Part shown: piece after piece, positions 24,893-32,214 of the stretch | Numbering within the stretch: the stretch's first letter is position 1 | Layout of the letters: each line of letters opens with the position of its first letter | Assembly: GCF_000376565.1 (NCBI RefSeq) | Contig: NZ_BARG01000011.1 | Coordinates: 1 to 64,000, forward strand | Source of the DNA: Streptomyces hokutonensis | Lineage (GTDB): Bacteria; Actinomycetota; Actinomycetes; Streptomycetales; Streptomycetaceae | Direction: 5' to 3' | DNA: 64,000 bases | Made by a program: the position numbers and the translations under genes | The notes under the pieces: model-generated | The model's input: only the letters and a program-made list of their open reading frames with translations | Database searches by the model: none | What the model was told of the DNA's origin: nothing

Positions 24893-24964
24893 TGCGCGAT
24901 ACTGGGATTGAACCAGTGACCTCTTCCGTGTCAGGGAAGCGCTCTCCCGCTGAGCTAATCGCGC
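24893..24964 (-). tRNA. tRNA-Val (GAC), copy 2 of the operon
   Basis: Identical to its neighbours except in the acceptor stem, which is GCGCGAT/ATCGCGC. Both changed base pairs are compensated, so the cloverleaf is intact. Confidence 0.96.
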
Positions 24965-24998
24965 GGGGATCCTTGCGGACCAAGTCCTTACGGACCAG

Positions 24999-25070
24999 TG
25001 GACGATACTGGGATTGAACCAGTGACCTCTTCCGTGTCAGGGAAGCGCTCTCCCGCTGAGCTAATCGTCC
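24999..25070 (-). tRNA. tRNA-Val (GAC), copy 1 of the operon
   Basis: 72 nt, the same sequence as the copy at 24787-24858: acceptor GGACGAT, anticodon GAC in loop CTGACAC, no CCA. Confidence 0.96.
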
Positions 25071-25071
25071 T

Positions 25072-25145
25072 TGGAGGTGGAGACGGGATTTGAACCCGTG
25101 TAGACGGCTTTGCAGGCCGTTGCCTCGCCTCTCGGCCACTCCACC
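25072..25145 (-). tRNA. tRNA-Cys (GCA)
   Basis: Acceptor GGTGGAG/CTCCACC with discriminator U, typical for Cys, and anticodon loop CTGCAAA. The 3' CCA is encoded (25072-25074), unlike in the neighbouring tRNA genes. Confidence 0.95.
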
Positions 25146-25184
25146 AGGAGCGTAGGGGTTCGGGAAGATCCCCCACTTCCTGCG

Positions 25185-25257
25185 AGCGGACGACCAGGTT
25201 CGAACTGGCGACCTCAACCTTGGCAAGGTTGCGCTCTACCAACTGAGCTACGTCCGC
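25185..25257 (-). tRNA. tRNA-Gly (GCC)
   Basis: 73-nt cloverleaf with acceptor GCGGACG/CGTCCGC, anticodon loop TTGCCAA, T-loop TTCGAAC and discriminator U. First gene of the minus-strand tRNA operon. The operon promoter should lie in 25258-25330. Confidence 0.96.
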
Positions 25258-25436
25258 TTGTCGTTTCCGCTCGGCTTGCGCGTCGCGGCGACGAGTTGAA
25301 CTCTAGCGGATTCCCCGGCCAGCACAAAAACGCGTTTGTGCAGCGTGCTGGCCTGCGACTACGGGAACACATGGCCAGGGCACCCGCGGTGACACGGCCG
25401 GGCAACCTGTGAGACACCCGCCATAGACTCGACGGC

Positions 25437-26480
25437 GTGCACGACCTCGCTCCTCTCGCCCGCTTCGGCGGCCGCGTCGCCACCGGCCTCCTCGATGTCA
25501 CCAGCGATCCCGAAGCCCTGGACTCCACCGGCTTCTGGGCGGTCGCGGCCGACTTCGAGGGCCGTCTGACCTGCGCGCGCTTCAGCGACGTACGACCCGA
25601 ACCGGTCCCGGCACCCGTCCCCGGCGCCTGGCGCGGCCCCGTGACCGACGCCTGGACCAGCTCGCTCGACCGGGCCGCCTACACCGCCGGCGTCCGCCGC
25701 ATCCGGGAGCACATCGCGGCCGGCGAGGTCTACCAGGCCAACCTGTGCCGCGTCCTGTCGGCGCCGGTCGCCCCCGACGCCGACGTGGACGCCCTCACCG
25801 CGCTGCTCGCGCGCGGCAACCCGGCGCCGTACGCAGGAACGATCCGGCTGCCCGGGCACGGTGTCGAGATATCCACCGCGTCACCCGAACTGTTCCTGCG
25901 CCGCACCGGGCGGGTCGTCGAGTCCGGCCCGATCAAGGGAACCGGGCGGACGGAGGCGGACCTGTTGCAGAAGGACTACGCCGAGAACGTGATGATCGTG
26001 GACCTGGTCCGCAACGACCTCGGGCGCGTCTGCGGCACGGGGACCGTGACCGTGCCGGATCTGTGTGTCGTCGAGAAGCACCCCGGTCTCGTCCATCTCG
26101 TGTCGACGGTCCGGGGCGAGCTGCCCACGGACGCGGCCTGGCGGGAGCTGCTGGCCGCCGCCTTCCCGCCCGGGAGTGTCACCGGCGCCCCCAAGTCGAG
26201 TGCCCTGCGCATCATCGACGCCCTGGAGACCGTGCCCCGGGGCCCGTACTGCGGGGGGATCGGCTGGGTCGACGCCGACCGGGGCACCGGCGAACTGGCC
26301 GTCGGCATCCGCACCTTCTGGATCGACCGCGCCGACGGCGTGCTCCGCTTCGGCACCGGCGCCGGCATCACCTGGGGGTCGGACCCCGAGGGGGAGTGGC
26401 GGGAGACCGAGCTGAAGGCGTCACGACTGCTCGCGGTAGCGTCGGGCGCGTACGACGTGAGCGGAGGGGCTCTTTCATGA
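25437..26480 (+). CDS. pabB: Chorismate-binding enzyme, aminodeoxychorismate synthase component I
   Basis: 347-residue chorismate-utilising enzyme expected to aminate chorismate to 4-amino-4-deoxychorismate for folate. Landmarks: HIAAGEVYQANL, TASPELFLRR, the ESGPIKGTGRT loop, NVMIVDLVRNDLGRVC, and the PPGSVTGAPKSSALRIID and GGIGWVDADRG segments near the active site. The PIKGT loop and the adjacent class IV aminotransferase point to PabB rather than anthranilate or isochorismate synthase. No glutaminase gene lies beside it. GTG start. The stop overlaps the next gene by ATGA. Confidence 0.88.
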   Translation: MHDLAPLARFGGRVATGLLDVTSDPEALDSTGFWAVAADFEGRLTCARFSDVRPEPVPAPVPGAWRGPVTDAWTSSLDRAAYTAGVRRIREHIAAGEVYQANLCRVLSAPVAPDADVDALTALLARGNPAPYAGTIRLPGHGVEISTASPELFLRRTGRVVESGPIKGTGRTEADLLQKDYAENVMIVDLVRNDLGRVCGTGTVTVPDLCVVEKHPGLVHLVSTVRGELPTDAAWRELLAAAFPPGSVTGAPKSSALRIIDALETVPRGPYCGGIGWVDADRGTGELAVGIRTFWIDRADGVLRFGTGAGITWGSDPEGEWRETELKASRLLAVASGAYDVSGGALS

Positions 26481-27298
26481 AGATCTGGCTCGACGGCGGG
26501 CTCCAGGACATCGAGTCCGCCCGTGTCTCCGTCTTCGACCACGGACTGACCGTGGGCGACGGCATTTTCGAGACGGTGAAGGCGACGGACGGGAAGACGT
26601 TCGCGCTGACCCGCCATCTCGACCGGCTGACCCGCTCCGCTCGCGGTCTCGGCCTGCCCGACCCCGACCTGGACGAGGTCCGCCGCGGCTGCGCGGCCGT
26701 CCTCGCCGCCAACCCGATGCCGTTCGGCAGGCTCCGCATCACCTACACCGGCGGCCACGGCCCCCTCGGCTCGGACCGTGGCGAACACGGGCCGACCCTT
26801 GTCGTCGCACTCGGCGAGGCCAGTCGTCGCCCGGACTCCACGGCCGTCGTCACAGTCCCCTGGACCCGCAACGAGCGCGGCGCCCTCGCGGGACTCAAGA
26901 CCACGTCCTACGCCGAGAACGTCGTCGCCCTCGCACGCGCTCACCAACACGGCGCCTCCGAGGCCCTGTTCGCCAACACGGTCGGCCAACTCTGCGAGGG
27001 GACAGGGTCGAACGTCTTCGTCGTCCTGGACGGCGAGCTCCACACCCCGCCGGTCACCTCCGGCTGCCTCGCCGGCATCACCCGCGCCCTGACCGTCGAA
27101 TGGACCGGCGCCAAGGAGACCGACCTGCCGCTGGACGTCCTGGAGCACGCCGACGAGGTCTTCCTGACGTCCTCGCTGCGGGACGTACAGGCCGTCCATC
27201 TGCTCGACGACCGCCAACTCCCGGGCGCGGCAGGGCCGGTGACCGCCAAGGCGATGCGCGTCTTCGACGAGCGGTCGGCCGACGATCTTGATCCGTAA
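26477..27298 (+). CDS. pabC: Aminotransferase class IV, probable aminodeoxychorismate lyase
   Basis: 273-residue PLP enzyme of fold type IV. Visible features: SVFDHGLTVGDGIFETVK (start of the active-site domain), the PLP lysine in LAGLKTTSYAENV, the Glu of LCEGTGSNVFVV, and SGCLAGITRALTVE. Paired by a 4-bp overlap with the pabB-like gene, it most likely splits 4-amino-4-deoxychorismate to p-aminobenzoate and pyruvate. A branched-chain or D-amino-acid aminotransferase activity cannot be excluded by motifs alone. Confidence 0.85.
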   Translation: MKIWLDGGLQDIESARVSVFDHGLTVGDGIFETVKATDGKTFALTRHLDRLTRSARGLGLPDPDLDEVRRGCAAVLAANPMPFGRLRITYTGGHGPLGSDRGEHGPTLVVALGEASRRPDSTAVVTVPWTRNERGALAGLKTTSYAENVVALARAHQHGASEALFANTVGQLCEGTGSNVFVVLDGELHTPPVTSGCLAGITRALTVEWTGAKETDLPLDVLEHADEVFLTSSLRDVQAVHLLDDRQLPGAAGPVTAKAMRVFDERSADDLDP

Positions 27299-27351
27299 AC
27301 GCCCGATTTAATGGGCTGACCTGGTGCTCCGGGTCGGGTAGAACACAACTG

Positions 27352-28176
27352 ATGACCACGACCCTGCGGCCGACCGAGCCGCTTCAGCACGAGGCCGACG
27401 GGACGCGTTCACGCCGCTACCAGGTGTGTGTGAACAGCCGTCCCGTCGGCGCGATTCGCCTCGGCACGAGTCCGTTCTTCGGTGACTCGGTGGCCCAGAT
27501 CCTGGACCTGAGCATCGAGGAACCGGACCGTCGACGCGGCCGGGGCACAGTGGCCGCGCTCGCCGCCGAGGAGGTCGTAAGGGGCTGGGGCTGCGACCGG
27601 ATGGAGGCCTCCGTGCCCGCGGAGGCGGAGGCGGCGCTCAAGGTGGCGACCGCCCTCGGATACGTCGTCCGCAACCGCCACATGGAGAAGCCGCTCGGCG
27701 ACACCGCGCCCGAACTGCCCGCCGGGAGCCGGGGACGGCCCATGACCGAGGCGGAGTTCGGCCCGTGGAAGGACCGTGGGACGCAGGACTTCGCGAAGAG
27801 CTGGATCGAGCGCGGGGTGCCCGAGGAGGAGGCCCGGGCCAGGGCGGAGCAGACCAACACCGAACTGCTGCCCGACGGACTCGCCACCACGGACATGACC
27901 TTCAGCGTCCTGGAGCACGAAGGGACCGCGGTGGGCACGCTCTGGACGGGCCTCCTCGACGGCAAGACCTTCGTGTACAAGGTCGAGTCCGACGCCCGCC
28001 ACCGGGGCAAGGGCCACGGCCGCACCCTGATGCTCCTGGCCGAGGCACAGGGCATCGAGGCCGGTCTGCCGGTCATCCGCTTGAACGTCTTCCAGGGCAA
28101 CACCCCGGCCGAGCGGCTCTACGAGTCACTCGGCTACGAGACGGTCGTCTACCACCTGTACAAGAGCCTGCTCTGA
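27352..28176 (+). CDS. Tandem GNAT-domain acetyltransferase
   Basis: 274 residues with two GNAT domains. The N-terminal copy (about 1-115) has IEEPDRRRGRGTVAALAAEE. The C-terminal copy (about 150-274) has the better motif A, VESDARHRGKGHGRTLMLLA, and a typical end NTPAERLYESLGYETVVYHL. One of the two domains is often inactive in such proteins; here the first lacks the usual N-terminal strand. ATG start 53 bp after pabC. Substrate unknown. Confidence 0.8.
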   Translation: MTTTLRPTEPLQHEADGTRSRRYQVCVNSRPVGAIRLGTSPFFGDSVAQILDLSIEEPDRRRGRGTVAALAAEEVVRGWGCDRMEASVPAEAEAALKVATALGYVVRNRHMEKPLGDTAPELPAGSRGRPMTEAEFGPWKDRGTQDFAKSWIERGVPEEEARARAEQTNTELLPDGLATTDMTFSVLEHEGTAVGTLWTGLLDGKTFVYKVESDARHRGKGHGRTLMLLAEAQGIEAGLPVIRLNVFQGNTPAERLYESLGYETVVYHLYKSLL

Positions 28177-28191
28177 GACCTTGCCGGTTGC

Positions 28192-28707
28192 TCACTCGGC
28201 CCCGGCGAGCAGCCGGTCGGCGATCTCCTCGATGCGGGCGCGCAGCCCCTCCTGGCTCTTGCTGCCGTCGAGGCGATCGCCGTCGATGACATACGTCGGG
28301 GTGCCGGTCACGCCGATGGCCTTGCCCTCGGCCTGGTCGGCGTCGACGATCAGGATGTGCCGGCCGTCGATCAGGGCCGTGTCGAACTCCTCGGCGTCCA
28401 GGCCGAGTTCGGCGGCCACCTCGACCAGGAAGGGTTCGCCCCTACGGTCCAGCTCCTCGACCCGGCCGAGCACGGCCTCGACGTAGTCCCAGCCCCGCCC
28501 CTGCTCCACGGCCTCCTCGACGGCCTGCGCGGCGGCGAAGGAGTGCTTGTGCTTCTCCATGGGGAAGTGCCGTAGCCGCAGTTCCAGCCGGTCGCCGTAG
28601 CGGGCCCGTAGGGCGCGCAGATCCTCCAGCGCGGTGCGGCAGTCCGTGCACTGGAGCTCGCACCAGACGTCGAGGACGGGGGTGCGCGCGGAGGAGAGGT
28701 CACTCAT
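28192..28707 (-). CDS. DsbA-family thioredoxin-fold oxidoreductase
   Basis: 171-residue protein with an N-terminal CxxC in WCELQCTDCRTALED, a DsbA-like helical insert, and a cis-Pro loop GVTGTPTYVIDG. There is no signal peptide, so it acts in the cytoplasm; related FrnE-like proteins are oxidoreductases or isomerases of unclear substrate. The start is the ATG at 28707; an in-frame upstream extension would place unrelated sequence before the first strand. It is convergent with the GNAT gene. Confidence 0.83.
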   Translation of the reverse strand: MSDLSSARTPVLDVWCELQCTDCRTALEDLRALRARYGDRLELRLRHFPMEKHKHSFAAAQAVEEAVEQGRGWDYVEAVLGRVEELDRRGEPFLVEVAAELGLDAEEFDTALIDGRHILIVDADQAEGKAIGVTGTPTYVIDGDRLDGSKSQEGLRARIEEIADRLLAGAE

Positions 28708-28976
28708 GGGACCAGTCTCCCAGCCCCGGATCCACCGCCCCAACCGGGACCACGGGTTCCAAGGGGCGCGGGCGTACGACGCCGACCGGGACCTGGGGAG
28801 GATGCGACCCGGAGATGTCCCTGATGTCCTGCCGGGGCATGGCATCCCGGGGACCGGACGGTGCAGGATGGAAGGGACGAAGTGCGACCTGCCGGGCCGG
28901 CGTGTCCGAGCGGACCGCCGACCTCGTCCGACCGAGAGTGCCCGAGAGTGCCCGACGGAACTGCCTGGAGGACCGG

Positions 28977-29420
28977 ATGATTGCCGAGACCGTCTGTTCC
29001 GCCGCCTCCGCGGCAGGCCTGGGCATCGCGGCGGTCACCGCGTACCGCAAGCGATTTCTCTCCGCCGCCCGGATCGCCGCCTATTCGCTGGTGCCCGTCG
29101 GCCTGGTGATGACCGGGGTCGTCGGCTGGGTGGCCGACACCGCGTTCAGTCCCATGGCCTGGGCGGGCTTCGTCGTACTCGGCGGTGCCTGGCTGCTCTT
29201 CACCGGCACCCGCGCCGTGGAGCGCCGCCGTGGCGGCACCCGCAAGGAGCGCAGGGCGGCCCGGGCCTCGGCGCAGTCCGACGCCGTGGCGCCGACGGCC
29301 TCCGCGCCCTCCCTCGGCCCGGCCGTACGCCCGGCGACCCGGCCCGCCGCCGCGCCCCGCGCCAAGAGCGGGGACGACTTCAGCGACATCGAGGCCATCC
29401 TGAAGAAGCACGGCATATGA
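28977..29420 (+). CDS. Small membrane protein with cytoplasmic Ala/Arg-rich tail
   Basis: 147 residues: two or three hydrophobic segments (VCSAASAAGLGIAAVTA, AYSLVPVGLVMTGVVGWVA, MAWAGFVVLGGAWLLFTG), then a basic stretch (RRRGGTRKERRAAR) and an Ala/Pro-rich tail ending in the conserved-looking SDIEAILKKHGI. ATG at 28977 after CTGGAGGA. It may dock a partner through the C-terminal helix. No known family was recognised. The 270 bp upstream show no gene. Confidence 0.72.
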   Translation: MIAETVCSAASAAGLGIAAVTAYRKRFLSAARIAAYSLVPVGLVMTGVVGWVADTAFSPMAWAGFVVLGGAWLLFTGTRAVERRRGGTRKERRAARASAQSDAVAPTASAPSLGPAVRPATRPAAAPRAKSGDDFSDIEAILKKHGI

Positions 29421-29584
29421 CGGCCGCACAGCGACTGAAACGACACAGAGCGAGCCGGGTCCGCCGGTAAGTGTTCAGGACGCGACGCGACCCGAAACGG
29501 ACATCACGGAATTCGGCGAACTCCCTCTCCTATCGGGCGTGTTGATCGCGTGAGGGGTCCTCGCTGCGTCATCATCGCGGCGAG

Positions 29585-29737
29585 ATGCTGGACACGACAC
29601 AGAGCGACGCCGCGCCGCCGAAGGACGAGCCGCGCGGCTGCCTTTTCGCCCTTTCCCAGCCACCGCTGATGATCTTCCTTGCGGTGATCGGGTGTCTGCT
29701 GCTCATGGCCTCGCTGCACGACCTGCTGATGCTGTGA
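29585..29737 (+). CDS. Putative 50-residue single-pass membrane peptide
   Basis: Small ORF from ATG 29585 to TGA 29737. Charged N-terminal third (MLDTTQSDAAPPKDEPRG), then a hydrophobic helix (PPLMIFLAVIGCLLLMASL). The ribosome site is weak (GGCGAG), but the transmembrane pattern is unlike random GC-rich frames. Function unknown. It could be too short to have been called by gene finders. Confidence 0.45.
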   Translation: MLDTTQSDAAPPKDEPRGCLFALSQPPLMIFLAVIGCLLLMASLHDLLML

Positions 29738-29800
29738 GCCGTACTCGTGGTCCCCGACGTCACCCGCCGGGGGCCACGACCTCATCGAGAGACGCCACCC

Positions 29801-30361
29801 TCAGCCCGCGGCTTCCTTGCGCCGGGCCCGGTACGCGGCGACATGCAGCCGGTTTCCGCAGGTCCGGCTGTCGCAGTATCTGCGCGAGCGGTTCCGGGAG
29901 AGGTCGACGAAGGCGCGCCTGCAGTCGGGGGCCTCGCAGCGGCGCAGCCGTTCCTGCTCGCCGGCCACCACGAAGAACGCGAGCGCCATCCCGCAGTCGG
30001 CGGCGAGATGGTCGGCGACCGAGGCGCCGGGCGCGAAATAGTGCACGTGCCAGTCGTAGCCGTCGTGGTCCGTGAGGCGGGGCGTGGTGCCCGCGGCGGC
30101 GACCAGGTCGTTGATCAGTCCGGCGGCGGTCCGGGGGTCCGGCGCGGAGAAGACCGCCGTGAACCGGCCGCGGATCTTGCGCACGGCGGAGAGGTCGAAC
30201 TCGGAGAGCACGCCGACATCGCTGATCTCGTGGTTTCGTACGAAATCCGCGAGCAGCGCGACGTCCGACAGTCCGTCCGGCGCCGCGGCGTCCTCCGGTG
30301 CGGTGTTCACCAGATCCACCACGGTGTCGAGGGCACACCGGGTGTCGTGGGTGATCAGCAC
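29801..30361 (-). CDS. CGNR zinc-finger regulator (ABATE-type)
   Basis: 186 residues. The N-terminal 130 residues match the ABATE-like ligand domain (ALDTVVDLVNTAPED). The C-terminal 45 residues form a CGNR zinc finger: CEAPDCRRAFVD, then RRYCDSRTCGNRLHVAAYR, with all four Cys and the CGNR box. The family is thought to be DNA-binding, stress-linked regulators. It is followed in the opposite direction by nothing closely spaced, so its target is unknown. Confidence 0.85.
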   Translation of the reverse strand: MLITHDTRCALDTVVDLVNTAPEDAAAPDGLSDVALLADFVRNHEISDVGVLSEFDLSAVRKIRGRFTAVFSAPDPRTAAGLINDLVAAAGTTPRLTDHDGYDWHVHYFAPGASVADHLAADCGMALAFFVVAGEQERLRRCEAPDCRRAFVDLSRNRSRRYCDSRTCGNRLHVAAYRARRKEAAG

Positions 30362-30509
30362 GTTTAGCTCCCTGGCCTGGGGGTCGGGCGGGCGCCCGCC
30401 GATGCTGGCCGATGGTAGTGGCTTCCCGGAGGACGGCCCCTGCCTCTATGAACGCCTTCGTGTCCCGCACGGTTCCCCGGACTACGGAGAGTCGCCGGGA
30501 ACGGGCACC

Positions 30510-30563
30510 GCACGCACCGGCGCCGCCCCCGCGACGAATCGCGGCGACGGCGCCGGTGTGTGC
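30510..30563. terminator. Long nested hairpin downstream of ssgB
   Basis: An outer 16-bp stem (30510-30525 with 30548-30563, one G:T pair) encloses a perfect inner hairpin CCGCGA-CGAA-TCGCGG (30529-30544). It lies 75 bp past the ssgB stop and is probably its terminator. The rest of 30362-30637 holds no gene. Confidence 0.6.
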
Positions 30564-30637
30564 CCTATGCGGTTGTCCACGCCCGAGCCGTCTCCCCGAG
30601 TTCGGACGGCGCGGGTGGTTCGGGTCGGGGCCTTGCG

Positions 30638-31051
30638 CTAGCTCTCCGCCAGGATGTGCGACAGCTCCTGATCCAGGTCGAAGTGCCGGTGCTCCGTGCC
30701 GGGTGGCACGGCGGCGTCCGTCCGCTTCAGGAAGGACTCCAGGGCCCGTGCGGGAGCCTCCAGCAGGGCTTCGCCCTCGGGAGAGCTCAGTGCGATGCAG
30801 ACGACGCCCTGGCCGTGACTACGGGATGGCCAGACACGGACGTCGCCGGTACCGGTGGGCCGGTGGAGGCCCTCCGCGAGAAGGTCGCGGGCGAACACCC
30901 ACTCGACGGTCTCCTCGGCTCCGGTGTGGAAGGTGGCGTGCACGGCGTAGGGGTCGGCCGTGTCGTACCTCAGGCCTGCGGGGACAGGCAGGGATGACTC
31001 GCTCGACACAACGAGGCGCAGGTGCAGCTCGCAGCTGACCGTGGTGTTCAT
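30638..31051 (-). CDS. ssgB: Sporulation-specific cell division protein SsgB
   Basis: 137-residue SsgA-like protein. SsgB is the archetype that recruits FtsZ to division sites in aerial hyphae, so it is needed for sporulation septa. Recognised by the opening MNTTVSCELHLRLVV, then VHATFHTGAEETVEWVFARD, GDVRVWPSRS and the end HFDLDQELSHILAES. Its sequence is nearly invariant among streptomycetes, which supports the genus call. ATG 31051; a longer in-frame start is rejected. Published work on S. coelicolor places it under stress sigma factor SigH; the 190-bp upstream region would hold that promoter. Confidence 0.95.
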   Translation of the reverse strand: MNTTVSCELHLRLVVSSESSLPVPAGLRYDTADPYAVHATFHTGAEETVEWVFARDLLAEGLHRPTGTGDVRVWPSRSHGQGVVCIALSSPEGEALLEAPARALESFLKRTDAAVPPGTEHRHFDLDQELSHILAES

Positions 31052-31228
31052 AAGCGCCAGGGCCTTTCGCTCAGTGTGCGCTCGGGGATTCGCACGTCGG
31101 CGAAATCGACATGCCACCTACGGTGCCGTTGTAAACCCCTCTGAGTGTTTTGCGTGCCTTTACGTAACTCTTCCGGCCGAGAGCCCGATCGCTCGGTGCG
31201 GCCATTCCGGTGACTGGTTTCCCTCGGG

Positions 31229-31234
31229 TAGGGT
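31229..31234 (+). promoter_or_regulatory. -10 element for a leaderless transcript
   Basis: TAGGGT matches the Streptomyces vegetative -10 (TAGRRT) and ends 8 bp before the ATG at 31243, so transcription should begin at or next to the start codon. No clear -35 was found. Confidence 0.45.
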
Positions 31235-31242
31235 TTGTCCGT

Positions 31243-31719
31243 ATGAATACGGGGAGTGACGGGCCGGGTGAGGTTGTCGTGGCGTCGGAAGGCACGGCGG
31301 ACGAGACGCCGGACGGGACCAGTGCGGACGGGGCGCGGGACGAGCGGGGGCTCGGTTCCAAGGCGCCGGAATTCATCAAGGCACGCCGTGCGCTGCACGT
31401 GAGCTGGCAGGTCGGCGTGTTCGTCGTCGGCCTCGCGGTCGTGGCCGCCGGCATCGTCATGCTGCCACTGCCAGGACCCGGCTGGGTGGTGATCTTCGGC
31501 GGGATGGCGATCTGGGCGACCGAGTTCGTCTGGGCCCAGCTGGTGCTCCGCTGGACGAAGCGCAAGGTCACCGAGGCGGCACAGCGCGCGCTCGACCCCG
31601 CCGTGCGCCGCCGCAACATCGTCCTGACCTCGGTCGGCCTGGTGATCGTGGTCGCCCTTGTGGGCGTCTACATCTGGAAGTTCGGCGTCGTGATGCCCTG
31701 GAAGATCAAGGACCAGTAA
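31243..31719 (+). CDS. PGPGW-motif membrane protein (TIGR02611-like)
   Basis: 158 residues: an acidic, low-complexity N terminus (about 45 residues), two close transmembrane helices around the signature MLPLPGPGWVVIFGG (PGPGW), then a basic segment and a third helix (IVLTSVGLVIVVALVGVYIW). It belongs to an actinobacterial membrane family of unknown function. It is divergent from ssgB and may be leaderless (see the -10 at 31229). A tRNA-Val gene follows in the same direction. Confidence 0.85.
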   Translation: MNTGSDGPGEVVVASEGTADETPDGTSADGARDERGLGSKAPEFIKARRALHVSWQVGVFVVGLAVVAAGIVMLPLPGPGWVVIFGGMAIWATEFVWAQLVLRWTKRKVTEAAQRALDPAVRRRNIVLTSVGLVIVVALVGVYIWKFGVVMPWKIKDQ

Positions 31720-31798
31720 TCCGCAGGCGGGCGTCCGGGTGCCTTTCCGTGCTGGTCCGAGGCACCCGCTGACATGGGGTAATGTTCTCCGTGCGTCC

Positions 31799-31870
31799 GG
31801 GCGATTAGCTCAGTGGGAGAGCGCTTCGTTCACACCGAAGAGGTCACTGGTTCGAACCCAGTATCGCCCA
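31799..31870 (+). tRNA. tRNA-Val (CAC), first copy
   Basis: 72-nt cloverleaf with acceptor GGGCGAT/ATCGCCC, anticodon loop TTCACAC, T-loop TTCGAAC, discriminator A. Identical in all 72 bases to the gene at 41763-41834. Confidence 0.96.
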
Positions 31871-31878
31871 CCCGAACC

Positions 31879-31913
31879 GACGGCCCGTCTGCTGATCACG
31901 CAGGCGGGCCGTC
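31879..31913 (+). terminator. Terminator after the first tRNA-Val (CAC)
   Basis: A 14-bp stem, GACGGCCCGTCTGC (31879-31892) with 31900-31913 and one G:T pair, loop of 7 nt, followed by GTCGTTCC. Beyond it, 31914-32119 shows no gene. Confidence 0.65.
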
Positions 31914-32119
31914 GTCGTTCCCCCGTCGGTGACGAGAGGTCAACTCCCGGCCGCCAGGCCTTTTTCGGCCGGTCGTCGGCGAGTGCGGCAGACGGCTTTC
32001 TGTTCGGCCGGCCGACCGCGGGCGCCTCACCTGCGGTGTCCGCCCCGCCGCTCCCGCCGCGCGCCCGGCGGTGCCGTCGTAGCGCTCAGCCGGTCCACAA
32101 GAAATTCCTGTCCGAATCA

Positions 32120-32179
32120 TTGACGCACCCCGAGGGCCTCCGTAACTTGTGCCAGCAAGCGCTTACTTGAAACGATTCA
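32120..32179 (+). promoter_or_regulatory. Promoter with LacI-type operator for the sugar ABC operon
   Basis: TTGACG (32120-32125), 17-bp spacer, TAACTT (32143-32148). Just downstream are AAGCGCTT (32157-32164), a perfect 8-bp palindrome, and TGAAACGATTCA (32168-32179), a near palindrome with a central CG as in LacI-family operators. Repressor binding here would block the start of the operon. The repressor gene is not in this window. Confidence 0.6.
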
Positions 32180-32214
32180 TGCAGGTGGCAACGACGCTAC
32201 GGGGAGGGCCCGTC

